Shown here: in pieces, positions 15,812 through 25,222 of the stretch | Layout: each line of letters opens with the position of its first letter | Position numbering within the stretch: the first letter of the stretch is position 1 | NCBI GenBank assembly: GCA_015520565.1 | Contig: WAPW01000061.1 | Location: 1 to 37,646 of the forward strand | Origin: Candidatus Aciduliprofundum sp. | GTDB lineage: Archaea > Thermoplasmatota > Thermoplasmata > Thermoplasmatales > Aciduliprofundaceae | DNA: 37,646 nucleotides | Direction of reading: 5' to 3' | Notes under the pieces: generated by a model | Database searches by the model: none | What the model was told of the DNA's origin: nothing | Seen by the model: only the letters and a program-made list of their open reading frames with translations | Made by a program: the position numbers and the translations under genes

Positions 15812-18800
15812 ATGCAAGTAAAATGTAATGAGCTTGCAGATGCTGTTAAAATCGGAATCGTTATATTGGATAAAAATTTCAAAATTGTAGATGTAAATAG
15901 GGAGATTTTGGTAAAGGGAAACATAAAAAAGGAAATGCTACTCAATACTCCTTTCATCTCTTGGTTTCCAGAAAAAATGAGGGGCGAGATTGAAAAAACC
16001 CTTAAAGATGTTTGGAATGGTAAGGTTGAATGGGGCAAGGGCTCATACGAATTGTATCCCATGGGCAGCGATAAGCCAATAATGGTTGATGTTCGCGTTA
16101 AAAAATTAGAGGATTCATTGGTTGTGACAATAATTGATAAAAGCTGGCTCTACAAGACCTTGGGAAAATTGAACATCGTGCAATCAGCAGTGGACAATAT
16201 GGCTGAAGGACTCGTGGTCACGGATGTGAATGGTACAATAATGTTCGTAAATCCGGGATTTACGAAGATGACGGGATATAGTGAGGAAGAGGCCATAGGG
16301 CAAAATCCAAGAATTTTGAAAAGTGGCAAGCAAGACAGAAAATTCTACGAAAATATGTGGAACACAATCCTCTCGGGCCGAATTTGGAAGGGCTCATTGA
16401 TAAACAAGAGAAAAGATGGAACATTGTACTGGGAAGAGATGACAATAGTGCCAGTGAAGGATAGCAAGGGGAGAATCACAAATTTCGTTGCTGTGAAGAG
16501 AGATGTATCCGAAAGGAAAAAATTGGAAGAAGAGGTAAGAAAGAAGGAAGAGTACTATCGCAAGATATTCAGTATGAGCAACGATGGAATATTCATAGAA
16601 ACCCTTGATGGAAAAATTGTAGATTTGAACGAGGCAGCAGCTAAAATACTTGGCTACAAGAGAGAAGAGCTCTTAGGAAAGAATTTGAGCATTATAATAC
16701 CAGGAGATGCCAAGGAAAAAATTGTAGCTATGGTTAAAAAATTAAAAAGAGAGGGGTATGTGCGCTTAGAAGCATTTAATAAGCACAAAGATGGCCATTT
16801 AGTTCCTCTGGAACTTTCAATAAGCATGCTTAACATTGAAGGAGAGAATCTAGCCCTTGTAATTGCAAGGAATTTATCATTTAGGGAAGAGCAAGAGACA
16901 AAATATAGAATTTTGAGCGAGATGGCAAGCGATGCTGTGATTCTAATCAACGAGAATGGAATAATTGAGTACTGGAACCCTGCAAGTGAGAGAATATTTG
17001 GATACTCATATAATGAGGCGTTGAATAAGCCATTCTGGAAACTAATTATCCCTGAGAAATACTTGCCAAACTCCAATTTTCCAAAACTCTTTAAGAAGGG
17101 ATTTAATAAGCAATTGCCATACACAAGGAGATTTGATATCCAAGCAAAAAGAAAGGACGGAAAATTGATAGATGTTGGGCTAGGAATTTCAATATTTAAC
17201 ATAAGTGGGAAGAAATATGCATTGGCGGTGATAAGAGATATAAGCGAAAGGGTTGAGATGGAGAGAAAGTTGAAAAAGCAAACTGATGAGCTTAAATCCA
17301 TTTATCATTTCTCCCTTGAACTTGGCTCAATTGTAGATACTCGCATCTTATCTCAAAAGGTTTATGAAGAGATAAAGAAGCTTATTGATTTTGATAGCTT
17401 CGCCTTGGGAACTATTGACTGGAATAAAAAAACCGTTAAATTTGACATCCTTACTTCTAGGGATAAAAATTTAGGACCTCTTGAAATAGATATAGCTCCT
17501 AAGGATTCTCTAACGGGCTGGATTATATACTCCAAAAAACCCTTATTAATAAAGAATTTGGATGAAGAAAAGGATAATTTGCCTGCAAAATTGATTAAAG
17601 TGGGAAAAATGCCAAAATCTTGGCTTGGCGTGCCTTTGATGTATAAAGGTGAAGTTCTTGGTATTCTCATAGTTCAAAGTTTCAAGGCCTACAAATATGA
17701 TGAGAATAATAGAGATTTCATAATGACTCTTGCAACCCAACTTGCTATAGTAATAAAGAATGCGGAACTATTTAATGAAATTAAAGAATCCAAAGAGAAG
17801 CTTGAAAACATAATCAACTCCTCCATAGTGGGAGTTGGTATTACAGATTTGAATAATAACCTTACATTTGTGAATGATACCTTTGCAGATATGCTCGGAT
17901 ACAAAAAGGAAGAGCTCATAGAAAAGAGCGTATTTGACTTAACCACTCCTGAGGGCAAAGAGATATTCAAGAATATGCTTGAAAGGAGAAAGAGGGGGCT
18001 AAAAGATCAATATGAGGCTGTTCTCATCCGCAAAGATGGAAAAATCATTCACACCTTAATAAATGCATCACCACTTAAAGATGCTAATGGAAAAATCGTC
18101 GGCACCTTAGGCATAGTTTTAGACATAACCGAGAGAAAGGATATGGAAGAGAAAATAAGAAATGAGAGAGAAAGGTACAAGCAATTATTTGAGAGTATGG
18201 CAAGCATAGTCGTGCTCATACAAAATGAGAGGGTTGTATATGTAAACAAGCAGTTTGAAGCGGTCACAGGATACACAAGTGAGGATGTTCTAAACAAGCA
18301 TTTCATTGAATTTGTGCACCCAGACATGCGAGATATAGTGCTAAATAATTACAGGAGAAGAATGCGTGGCCTTGAGGTCCCAGAGCATTATATCGTGAAG
18401 CTCATAGCAAAGAATGGAAAAGAGATTTGGATGGATATTCGCACCTCACTTATAAATTGGGAGCATGGAAAAGCAGACCTTGTGAGCATGGTTGATATCA
18501 CAGAAATAAAAGAGATGGAGGATAAATTAATCACACTGGATGAGATTGCAAGAAAATTGAAGATGGCAAAGAGCAAAGATGAAATTTACGATATTGCCAT
18601 ACAAAATCTATACAGAGTGCTTAATCTTTACAATTCTGCAATTTTAGAGATAAAAGATGATATACTCATAGTTGCAAAATCAAGGGGTTATATAAATACG
18701 GACATAAAGCTACCCGTGGATGGAAATAAGGGCATAACTGTATGGGTCGCAAGAAACAACTTGCCATATTATTGTGCGAATACAGATGAAGACCCGTTGT

Positions 18801-19630
18801 ATATTGAGGGCGTGAGAGGAGCAAAATCAGAGTATGCTACCCCAATATCCATTGATGACAAAGTATATGGTGTATTAGATGTGCAGAAGGATGAGCCCTA
18901 TTCAATAAGCGAGGATGATATGAAGCTAATTGACCTATTGGCCAATAATATGGCTGTGGCCCTTAGGAGCTTAGAAATTCAAAAAGATTTAGAGAAGGCA
19001 AAGAACTTGCAAGAGCTAATGCTCCACATAGTTAGCCACGACTTAAAAAATCCACTTGCAGTTATTGAGGGCTATATAGATTTAATGAAAGAAGGGTTTG
19101 ACCCATCATACTTGGATGCCATGCAAATGGCTGTGGAGGAGGCATCAAGCATAATTGAAAAGGCAAGGTTGTTCTCAAGGCTCGGAGCAGGTAAGATTGA
19201 CGAGGAAAAAGAGCTCTTGGATTTGAAAGAAGAAATTGAAAATGTTGCCTCTCTGCTATCCCACAAATACCCAGCTGCGAAGATAAATATAGCCACGGAT
19301 AATATTAAAATCCACGCATTTCCAATAATAAGAGAAGTTTTCACAAATATAATTGATAATGCATTTAAGTACGGGGCGAAGAATGTGGATATATCAATAA
19401 TTGAAAAGGAGGATAGCGTAGAGATAAGAATTGCAGATGATGGTCCGGGCATACCAGAAGAGATGCAAAATAGAATATTCAATGCCTTTGAAACTCTATC
19501 AAAGAAGAAGGGAAGTGGATTAGGATTGACCATTGTCAAGATGATTGTAGATATGCACGATGGCAAAGTTTGGGTAGAAGAGAACAAGCCTAAGGGAAGT
19601 GTTTTTGTAATACAATTGCCTAAGGATTAA
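15812..19630 (+). CDS. Large soluble multi-PAS/GAF sensor histidine kinase
   Basis: About 1272 residues with no membrane span. In order I read: a degenerate PAS (1-105), PAS (118-240), PAS (247-365), PAS (370-490), GAF (505-665), PAS (680-800), PAS (805-920), GAF (925-1065), a HisKA helix with the phospho-accepting His near 1076 (VSHDLKNPLAVIEG), and the ATPase domain with N box (EVFTNIIDNAFKYG), G1 (ADDGPGIP) and G2 (GSGLGLTIVKM). Six PAS and two GAF domains imply integration of several cytoplasmic signals, such as redox, gases or small ligands. No response regulator is encoded in this window. A TTG at 15809 is also in frame, but the CTTTAATATCC box about 25 bases upstream fits a leaderless ATG at 15812. 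Confidence 0.9.
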   Translation: MQVKCNELADAVKIGIVILDKNFKIVDVNREILVKGNIKKEMLLNTPFISWFPEKMRGEIEKTLKDVWNGKVEWGKGSYELYPMGSDKPIMVDVRVKKLEDSLVVTIIDKSWLYKTLGKLNIVQSAVDNMAEGLVVTDVNGTIMFVNPGFTKMTGYSEEEAIGQNPRILKSGKQDRKFYENMWNTILSGRIWKGSLINKRKDGTLYWEEMTIVPVKDSKGRITNFVAVKRDVSERKKLEEEVRKKEEYYRKIFSMSNDGIFIETLDGKIVDLNEAAAKILGYKREELLGKNLSIIIPGDAKEKIVAMVKKLKREGYVRLEAFNKHKDGHLVPLELSISMLNIEGENLALVIARNLSFREEQETKYRILSEMASDAVILINENGIIEYWNPASERIFGYSYNEALNKPFWKLIIPEKYLPNSNFPKLFKKGFNKQLPYTRRFDIQAKRKDGKLIDVGLGISIFNISGKKYALAVIRDISERVEMERKLKKQTDELKSIYHFSLELGSIVDTRILSQKVYEEIKKLIDFDSFALGTIDWNKKTVKFDILTSRDKNLGPLEIDIAPKDSLTGWIIYSKKPLLIKNLDEEKDNLPAKLIKVGKMPKSWLGVPLMYKGEVLGILIVQSFKAYKYDENNRDFIMTLATQLAIVIKNAELFNEIKESKEKLENIINSSIVGVGITDLNNNLTFVNDTFADMLGYKKEELIEKSVFDLTTPEGKEIFKNMLERRKRGLKDQYEAVLIRKDGKIIHTLINASPLKDANGKIVGTLGIVLDITERKDMEEKIRNERERYKQLFESMASIVVLIQNERVVYVNKQFEAVTGYTSEDVLNKHFIEFVHPDMRDIVLNNYRRRMRGLEVPEHYIVKLIAKNGKEIWMDIRTSLINWEHGKADLVSMVDITEIKEMEDKLITLDEIARKLKMAKSKDEIYDIAIQNLYRVLNLYNSAILEIKDDILIVAKSRGYINTDIKLPVDGNKGITVWVARNNLPYYCANTDEDPLYIEGVRGAKSEYATPISIDDKVYGVLDVQKDEPYSISEDDMKLIDLLANNMAVALRSLEIQKDLEKAKNLQELMLHIVSHDLKNPLAVIEGYIDLMKEGFDPSYLDAMQMAVEEASSIIEKARLFSRLGAGKIDEEKELLDLKEEIENVASLLSHKYPAAKINIATDNIKIHAFPIIREVFTNIIDNAFKYGAKNVDISIIEKEDSVEIRIADDGPGIPEEMQNRIFNAFETLSKKKGSGLGLTIVKMIVDMHDGKVWVEENKPKGSVFVIQLPKD

Positions 19631-19632
19631 AG

Positions 19633-20568
19633 ATGCGTGCCCCTTGCATAAAAGTTCCACTCTCCGAGGCAGAAAGAACAAAAAGAGAATTGGCCAAGAT
19701 AAATGCTCTCGCGAATTTGAAATGGAAAAAAGAGAATGGGTACGCAATAATACCTTTAAAAAGAGAGATAGAAAATTTTGAAATTTGCTACGATGATTTT
19801 GAAGAGAAGAAAAGAAGGGAGAAAATCGGCTCCTTTGACATAATTGGCGATATAGCCATAGTGAAGTTCAAGGAAAATATGAATTATGAGGAACTTGCAA
19901 AAAAAATAGTAGACAGAAAGAGCATAAAAAAATTGGCAGTGGATATGGGAGTTAGGGGTAAAGAGAGGATAAGAGAATTAAAACTCATAGTTGGAGATTC
20001 ATTGGAAACGATGCATAAAGAGTACGGCATACGCTTAAAGGTTGATATTTCAAAAGTTTATTTCTCTCCACGCTTGGCAACGGAAAGGTGGAGAGTTGTG
20101 CAAAAAGTAAGAGATGGCGAGACAATATTTGATATGTTTGCGGGCTGTGGCCCATTCTCAATCCTTATAGCAAAATACAAAAAAGTGAAAATTTACGCCT
20201 GCGATATTAATCCCTACGCAATAGAATACCTCAAAGAGAATATAAAATTAAACAAAGTTGATGGCATAATTCCAATCTTAGGGGATGCGAGAGAAGTGGC
20301 AAAAAAATTAAGAGCGGATAGAATAATAATGAACTTGCCGCACTCTTCATTTGCATTTTTAGAATATGCGATTAAGGCAGCAAAAAATGGAGCATTTATC
20401 CACTATTACGAAATTTTGCCAAGGGAAAATGAGAGAGAGGAGGATATAATCGATAAGGGGAAAGAAATGAGGGTGGAAATAAAAATTTTAGAAAAAAGAA
20501 AAGTACACGCATACTCACCAAGCAAGGATATGTTTGCTTTCCTGCTTCAAATATTCAAATTTACCTAA
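19633..20568 (+). CDS. trm5: tRNA (guanine37-N1)-methyltransferase Trm5
   Basis: A 311-residue Met-10-like methyltransferase. The C-terminal half has the SAM-binding loop FDMFAGCGPFSILIAKY, the acidic strand YACDINPYAIEYLKENIKLN, and the catalytic NLPHSSFAFLEYA (N-x-P-x). LATERWRVVQKV before motif I is the usual archaeal Trm5 segment. The N-terminal 90 residues lack the small D1 anticodon-recognising domain in full length, so this is nearer the short Trm5b form. It makes m1G37 beside the anticodon, preventing frameshifts. The ATG is two bases after the kinase stop, implying co-transcription. The 3' end overlaps the convergent aCPSF1 gene by eight bases. Confidence 0.88.
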   Translation: MRAPCIKVPLSEAERTKRELAKINALANLKWKKENGYAIIPLKREIENFEICYDDFEEKKRREKIGSFDIIGDIAIVKFKENMNYEELAKKIVDRKSIKKLAVDMGVRGKERIRELKLIVGDSLETMHKEYGIRLKVDISKVYFSPRLATERWRVVQKVRDGETIFDMFAGCGPFSILIAKYKKVKIYACDINPYAIEYLKENIKLNKVDGIIPILGDAREVAKKLRADRIIMNLPHSSFAFLEYAIKAAKNGAFIHYYEILPRENEREEDIIDKGKEMRVEIKILEKRKVHAYSPSKDMFAFLLQIFKFT

Positions 20569-22504
20569 GGCGCACAACTTCTAAATTCTTCAGAGCCATT
20601 GTCTCCATTCCATACCTCTTATGTAATCCTATTGCAAGGTCTATGCATTTATTTTCCTCTCCGTGGCATATTATAACCCTCTCAGGCTTAGGATTCATAG
20701 AAGAAATGTACTGCACAAGTTGCCTCCTATCAGAATGGCCTGAGAAACCATCAATTGTCTCTATGTTCATCTCAACCTTAACTGTGAATGGCTTGCCACC
20801 CAAACTCATAAGCACTTCTTTTAGGCCATTCTGTATCCTCCTTCCCAAAGTACCAACTGCTTGGTAGCCAACGAATACAAGGGTATTGCGGGGGTCATCT
20901 GCCCAGTGCTTAAAGTACTCTAGTACTGGCCCTCCATTCATCATACCTGATGTGGAGAGAACGATAAGCGGGTCTGATGAGCTTATAACCTCTTCCCTCC
21001 TCTCTGCAGATTCAACCCTATGGAATATTGGAGATAAGAACGGATTCTCTTTTTTCTGGAATATGAGCTCGCGCAAATCCTTGTTCAAATATTCTGGATA
21101 CGCTGCATGTATAGTAGTCGCCTCCCAAATCATACCATCAAGGTAAATAGGAAGCTCAGGCAATTCTCCATTCCTCATAAAGCTTTCAAGAACGAGCATA
21201 ACTTCTTGGCTCCTTCCAACAGCAAAAACGGGAATAAGGACTTTTCCTCCTTTCTCATAGGTACGCATAACAACATCTTTCAATCTTTCTGCTGCCTCTC
21301 TCCTAGATGGCTGAAAATCCTCACGGCCCCCATAAGTGCTTTCCATTATAACTGTCTCCACGCGAGGAAAGCGATTATGGGCTGCGTTAAATAACCAAGA
21401 GCGCTCGTATTTTATATCTCCCGTTATGACTATATTGTAAAGTCCCTCGCCTATGTGGAAATGCGAAACTGAGGAGCCAAGAATATGGCCAGCATTGTGA
21501 AATGTCAATCTTATATCGGGGGCAATATCCGTGGTCTCCCCATACTTGAGCGTTATAGTATGCTTTATCATCTCCTTTATATGCTTTGATTCATAGGGTA
21601 CTTTTTTCCCTTCTGATTGAGCAACTTTAACATAATCAATGAGTAGCATAGCTGCAAGGTCTCTGGTGGGAGCTGTCATATATACCGGGCCATCGTAATT
21701 GTACTTGAATAAAAGAGGCACAAGACCAACATGGTCAAGATGAGCATGAGTTACCACAACAGCATCTATATGCTTAAAGGGTTTTTCAGGATCGCTAGCA
21801 TCCCAAACCTCGGGAACATAGAGATACGGAGCACCGCTCCAAGGGTCTGCCTTATCAGGCACAGCCACATTTAAGCCACAATCCACAAGCACCCTGCTTG
21901 TGCGGGTCATAATGAGAGTGGAGCTTCTTCCAACTTCTCTATAACCGCCGAGAGCTTCAACACGAACCCACTGCTCCCCACTCAATGGTGGCCTGTTTAT
22001 TCTCTTCCCAATATTTCTCAAAATCTCTCTCCTCTCCTCGCGCACAAGTTTCAAATAAGCTCTCATCTCTTTGACTATCCTTGACTCTAAAGGGGGTGCA
22101 CGAACCACGCGAGGTGCCCATTTTATCTTTTTCTTTATTTCATTTAAAAGCTGCCCATCCTTGCCTATAACAGTGCCGGGGGATTCTGCCTCTATAACTA
22201 CTTCTCCCGTCTCTGGCACAAAATAAATATCCTTTATCCCTGCCTCCTCTGGCACTATATTCAAAATCTCCTGTTTAGCTTCATTTTCATCCATAAGCAT
22301 AGATGGATCTGGCCTGATGAATATTCTGCGCCTCACCGTTTGGGCAACTTTCTTTATAATATCTGGATGGTCTGCAAAAAATTCCACATCTCTAGTGTAA
22401 ACTACAACCAAGGGCCCTTCAAGATCAATATCCGTTATTTCAACCTGTGGAGCAAGTTCATCTATTACTTCCTTGACCTGCTTCAGTACATCCTCCCATG
22501 GCAT
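20561..22504 (-). CDS. aCPSF1 (FttA) RNA endonuclease/termination factor
   Basis: A 647-residue archaeal CPSF73 homologue. Residues 1-180 hold two KH RNA-binding domains (the second around EAESPGTVIGKDGQLLNEIKKKI). The metallo-beta-lactamase core follows with THAHLDHVGLVPLL, ITGDIKYERSWLFN and MESTYGG, and the beta-CASP insert includes VLIPVFAVGRSQEVM, STSGMMNGGPVLEYF and SGHSDRRQL. aCPSF1 cuts nascent transcripts at U-rich 3' ends and terminates transcription in archaea. The ATG is four bases behind psmB, an arrangement I recall as common in euryarchaea. The length matches the family, and all zinc-binding motifs appear intact. Confidence 0.95.
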   Translation of the reverse strand: MPWEDVLKQVKEVIDELAPQVEITDIDLEGPLVVVYTRDVEFFADHPDIIKKVAQTVRRRIFIRPDPSMLMDENEAKQEILNIVPEEAGIKDIYFVPETGEVVIEAESPGTVIGKDGQLLNEIKKKIKWAPRVVRAPPLESRIVKEMRAYLKLVREERREILRNIGKRINRPPLSGEQWVRVEALGGYREVGRSSTLIMTRTSRVLVDCGLNVAVPDKADPWSGAPYLYVPEVWDASDPEKPFKHIDAVVVTHAHLDHVGLVPLLFKYNYDGPVYMTAPTRDLAAMLLIDYVKVAQSEGKKVPYESKHIKEMIKHTITLKYGETTDIAPDIRLTFHNAGHILGSSVSHFHIGEGLYNIVITGDIKYERSWLFNAAHNRFPRVETVIMESTYGGREDFQPSRREAAERLKDVVMRTYEKGGKVLIPVFAVGRSQEVMLVLESFMRNGELPELPIYLDGMIWEATTIHAAYPEYLNKDLRELIFQKKENPFLSPIFHRVESAERREEVISSSDPLIVLSTSGMMNGGPVLEYFKHWADDPRNTLVFVGYQAVGTLGRRIQNGLKEVLMSLGGKPFTVKVEMNIETIDGFSGHSDRRQLVQYISSMNPKPERVIICHGEENKCIDLAIGLHKRYGMETMALKNLEVVRLR

Positions 22505-22508
22505 AGAA

Positions 22509-23141
22509 TCACTTCAATTTTAGTTTCTTCATCCTCTTCTCAACTTCTTCTTGACTCAATTCCACAAATCCATTATCCTTAGTTATGGTGGCAACGGAAA
22601 TACCATCACCACTAGCAGCATCACGCTTCATGGCTGCATTTATGCCCCTTATAACCAAATTTATACCTTCATCCAAACTCAAATCATCATTCCATCTATC
22701 TTCAAGAACACCATAAACAAATAGGGAGCCAGAGCCAACGCTTGCATACTTATCCTCAATTGCCCCTCCAGCAGCGTCTATGGCAAATACATGGTAGCCC
22801 TTATTATCAAATCCTCCAACCAAGAGGCCAACATAATATGGGAAGAATTTCCTCTCGTTGAGAATATTGGATAGCAAAGTGGCAGCTGCACCCACGGGCA
22901 TGTACATCTTTCTCCTTATACGATAAAGATTGATTTCTGCACGCATATAGCGCACTAGAACCTGCAAATCTCCAACAAGACCAGCAGTTGTCATTCCTAT
23001 ATTGTAATCTAACTTGTATAGTTTCTGAGCTGTCTTATGGGCTATGAATGTCTCCATACTAGCCCTATGCTCAGTACCCATCACAACGCCATCCTTCGTC
23101 ACAATTCCTACAGTGGTAGTTCCAGTTTTAGCATTCTCCAT
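22509..23141 (-). CDS. psmB: Proteasome beta subunit
   Basis: 210 residues of an archaeal 20S proteasome beta subunit. The start at 23141 gives MENAKTG before the mature N-terminus [12 protein letters not shown], so autocatalytic cleavage would expose Thr8 as the nucleophile. Lys at the usual position (MGTEHRAS to [12 protein letters not shown] region), [21 protein letters not shown], and [28 protein letters not shown] are all conserved and close to the Thermoplasma protein. An in-frame extension to 23246 exists, but it crosses the promoter and the GGTG ribosome site at about eight bases from the ATG, so I reject it. aCPSF1 follows after four bases. Confidence 0.95.
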   Translation of the reverse strand: MENAKTGTTTVGIVTKDGVVMGTEHRASMETFIAHKTAQKLYKLDYNIGMTTAGLVGDLQVLVRYMRAEINLYRIRRKMYMPVGAAATLLSNILNERKFFPYYVGLLVGGFDNKGYHVFAIDAAGGAIEDKYASVGSGSLFVYGVLEDRWNDDLSLDEGINLVIRGINAAMKRDAASGDGISVATITKDNGFVELSQEEVEKRMKKLKLK

Positions 23142-23180
23142 CTCTAACACCTTCAAAATTTTACGGGGGTATAATCGGAT

Positions 23181-23200
23181 GGATATATATAAATCTTTTC
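23181..23200 (-). promoter_or_regulatory. psmB promoter (TATA/BRE)
   Basis: On the reverse strand GAAAA followed by GATTTATATATATCC makes a strong A-rich BRE plus TATA box about 45-50 bases before the psmB ATG. That puts the start of transcription near 23160-23165, leaving a leader of about 20 bases that contains the GGTG ribosome site. It should drive psmB and aCPSF1. Confidence 0.65.
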
Positions 23201-23205
23201 CGAAT

Positions 23206-24033
23206 TCACTTTTTAAACATTGTGAAGAAATATACTCCTGTGGCAATCAACCCAGCATAGGCACTGGGAGAAACTGGAGAGATTACTGCAAGAGCTAAAC
23301 CACCGAGTCCGGAAAAGAGGGAGATGAGAAAGGCAAAGAGCATGGTAAATGCCACGGTGGAAGATAGGCGCTTAGAGGCAGCAGCTGGAATTATAAGAAG
23401 AGCATAAACCAATATGGCACCAACACCCTTCAATAATACCACAACTCCGATGGCTACAATAACATACAGCAAGCTTTCATAGATTATGGGTTTTAATCCA
23501 ACTGCCATGGCACCTTCAGGGTCAAAAATTGAGAATAGAATCCTTCTATGGTAAATAATGAAAATTAGAACAATAACGATTACGGAGAGGAGCATTATCT
23601 CAATATCCACTTGGGATAAGAGAAGAAGGTCTCCAACAATCAATCCCCAAGCAACTGAGGCATACTCTCTAATCAAAGAGAGAAATAGGATTGCTAAACT
23701 CATAGATAGGGCAAACATCACGCCCACGGCAACATCAACATTTTCTTTTCTATGGGATGCATATCCAATTGCAAGGGCGAAGAGTATGGAAAATATGAGG
23801 GCTACGAGAAGGTAATTAACGAAAAAGAGATAGAGGGCGAGAAATATACCCAAGGCAGCACCTGCTAAGGCGCCATGGGCTATCCCACTAACTAAGAAAG
23901 TACTACCACTAAAAACGGAATAGCTTCCTATAAGAGATGAGACAACTGCTATTAAGAAAACTGCAATTATAGCCCTAATTAGCCATACATCAATGGCGAA
24001 GATGAACATCACCCCCCACAACATAACAAACAT
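23206..24033 (-). CDS. Metal ABC transporter permease, ZnuB/MntB type
   Basis: A membrane protein of up to 275 residues with about eight hydrophobic spans, of the ABC-3 family. Diagnostic features are [32 protein letters not shown] near the N-terminus and [50 protein letters not shown] (the ABC-3 signature with LLIIPAA). It would form the channel for manganese, zinc or iron uptake. The start is uncertain: ATG at 24033, 24024 and 24009 are all in frame, the earlier ones overlapping the ATPase gene by up to 44 bases. It is third in the DtxR operon. No substrate-binding protein gene is present in the cluster. Confidence 0.88.
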   Translation of the reverse strand: MFVMLWGVMFIFAIDVWLIRAIIAVFLIAVVSSLIGSYSVFSGSTFLVSGIAHGALAGAALGIFLALYLFFVNYLLVALIFSILFALAIGYASHRKENVDVAVGVMFALSMSLAILFLSLIREYASVAWGLIVGDLLLLSQVDIEIMLLSVIVIVLIFIIYHRRILFSIFDPEGAMAVGLKPIIYESLLYVIVAIGVVVLLKGVGAILVYALLIIPAAASKRLSSTVAFTMLFAFLISLFSGLGGLALAVISPVSPSAYAGLIATGVYFFTMFKK

Positions 24034-24742
24034 TCTCCCTTCTTATTATTGGCACCCTAACCCCGTACAACCTCTCCATATTCTCTTCCCTCAAAACTTC
24101 TGGAACTGTGCCATAGGCAATTATCCTCTTCCTTAAAAGCAAAATTTTGTCCGTGCATTCTACAAGGGGATTAACATCGTGGGTCACTATTATTATCGTT
24201 TTATCCCTTTTCAATATATGCAGAATCTTCGCCATCTTCATCTTCGTAGCTACATCTGTGGCAGAAAACGGCTCGTCAAGAATGAGCACCTTGCTATTCT
24301 GAGCGAGTACCCTAGCTAGAAAAACTCTCTGCTGCTCACCCCCACTTAAAGCTGAGAAATTTTTATCCCAATAATGAAGCATATTAACTCTCTTTAAAGC
24401 TTTCTTTGCATTTTTAACATCTTGAAGGCGAATTCCAAAATAGTATTTGGATAAGAGAGGCATAAGAACAACATCCTTAACCCTTAATGGAATGTTCGTA
24501 TTCACCCTATCTCTCTGGGGCATATAGCCAATCATATCCCTAGCCTCTTCAGGTTTTTTTCCAAAAATTCTTATCTTTCCCTCATACTCAACCAAGCCAA
24601 GGAGGGATTTTAAAAGTGTGGTTTTTCCAGCTCCATTTGGGCCCATTATTACAAGCAAAGAAGGATGCTCTAATTTTAAATTTATATTTTCAAGAGCAAT
24701 ATTGTTGCCATACTTAACACTCAAATTTTCAATTTCAATCAT
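23990..24742 (-). CDS. Metal ABC transporter ATPase, ZnuC/MntA type
   Basis: A 250-residue ABC ATPase: Walker A GPNGAGKTT, Q-loop MPQRDRVN, signature LSGGEQQRV, Walker B VLILDEPFSATD and switch histidine IIVTHDV. The GYMPQR form and the neighbouring ABC-3 permease assign it to the metal-uptake family. A longer in-frame start exists at 24856, but its extra 38 residues are the DtxR gene read in another frame; GGAG lies just before the ATG at 24742. The start overlaps the DtxR stop by eight bases, and the 3' end overlaps the permease, so the three genes form one translationally coupled unit. Confidence 0.92.
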   Translation of the reverse strand: MIEIENLSVKYGNNIALENINLKLEHPSLLVIMGPNGAGKTTLLKSLLGLVEYEGKIRIFGKKPEEARDMIGYMPQRDRVNTNIPLRVKDVVLMPLLSKYYFGIRLQDVKNAKKALKRVNMLHYWDKNFSALSGGEQQRVFLARVLAQNSKVLILDEPFSATDVATKMKMAKILHILKRDKTIIIVTHDVNPLVECTDKILLLRKRIIAYGTVPEVLREENMERLYGVRVPIIRRENVCYVVGGDVHLRH

Positions 24743-25145
24743 TAACCACTCCCTCCGGAATTGGCCTTCCATGAGGGCATTCTTTAGGATTGCCAAGATA
24801 ATTACAAATGAGCTCAACAACATCATCCTCAATGTCAACCTGGATGCGAGAGGCAATATTGCAAGCTCTATTCAAATCAACTCCAATCCTATAAAGCATT
24901 GTTTCAATTATTCTATGATTTCTCACAACTCTCTGCGCCAAAATTATACCTTTCTCAGTAAGTTTATATTTCCCTTTCTCCTTGCTTAAATATCCCATAT
25001 TTGCAAGCTTAGTTAGAACTTCATAAGCAGTGGGCCTTTTTACATTCATCATCTCTGCCATCTTCTTTGGCCCAATGGATTCAATACCATTCCTCATAGC
25101 TTCGTATATAGCCATAAGGTACTTTCCTTCAACCTCGGTTATCAC
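24735..25145 (-). CDS. DtxR/MntR-family metal-dependent repressor
   Basis: A 136-residue DtxR-type regulator. The N-terminal winged helix (EGKYLMAIYEAMRNG, then PKKMAEMMNVKRPTAYEVLTKLANMGYLSKEKGKYKLTEKG) is followed by the dimerisation/metal domain (VRNHRIIETMLYRIGVD, then IEDDVVELICNYLGNPKECPHGRPIP). ECPHG with the preceding H and E residues supplies metal ligands. No SH3-like third domain is present. It should bind its operator when loaded with iron, manganese or zinc and repress metal uptake. The GTG start lies about 26 bases after a TATA box, so the message is leaderless. A perfect palindrome covers the space between the two, implying autoregulation of the whole transporter operon. Confidence 0.92.
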   Translation of the reverse strand: MITEVEGKYLMAIYEAMRNGIESIGPKKMAEMMNVKRPTAYEVLTKLANMGYLSKEKGKYKLTEKGIILAQRVVRNHRIIETMLYRIGVDLNRACNIASRIQVDIEDDVVELICNYLGNPKECPHGRPIPEGVVND

Positions 25146-25146
25146 G

Positions 25147-25163
25147 GTTAGGTAATACCTAAC
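25147..25163 (-). promoter_or_regulatory. Palindromic operator for the DtxR-type repressor
   Basis: GTTAGGTAATACCTAAC is a perfect inverted repeat with eight-base arms around one central base. It sits immediately downstream of the reverse-strand TATA box (TTTAAATA, 25168-25175) and ends two bases before the GTG of the DtxR gene, so a bound repressor would block initiation. TTAGG...CCTAA is the general form of DtxR/IdeR/MDR1 operators. It is also about 30 bases upstream of the TATA box of the divergent phospholipase-D-like gene. Confidence 0.75.
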
Positions 25164-25192
25164 GAATTATTTAAATCTTGGGCATGTGAAAA

Positions 25193-25200
25193 TTTATATT
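25193..25200 (+). promoter_or_regulatory. TATA box of the phospholipase-D-like gene
   Basis: TTTATATT lies about 26 bases before the ATG at 25223, the normal archaeal TATA-to-start distance. This implies a leaderless transcript beginning at that ATG, not at the TTG at 25199 that overlaps the box. Confidence 0.5.
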
Positions 25201-25222
25201 GGCAATATGGATAACCTACCAA

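Noticed and set aside
22509-23246. Longer proteasome beta start at 23246
   Set aside because: The extra 35 residues read through the strong TATA box and ribosome site; the ATG at 23141 gives the standard short propeptide before the catalytic Thr.
24743-24856. Extra N-terminus of the metal ABC ATPase
   Set aside because: It is the DtxR gene in another frame; a ribosome site precedes the ATG at 24742, directly before the ABC domain.
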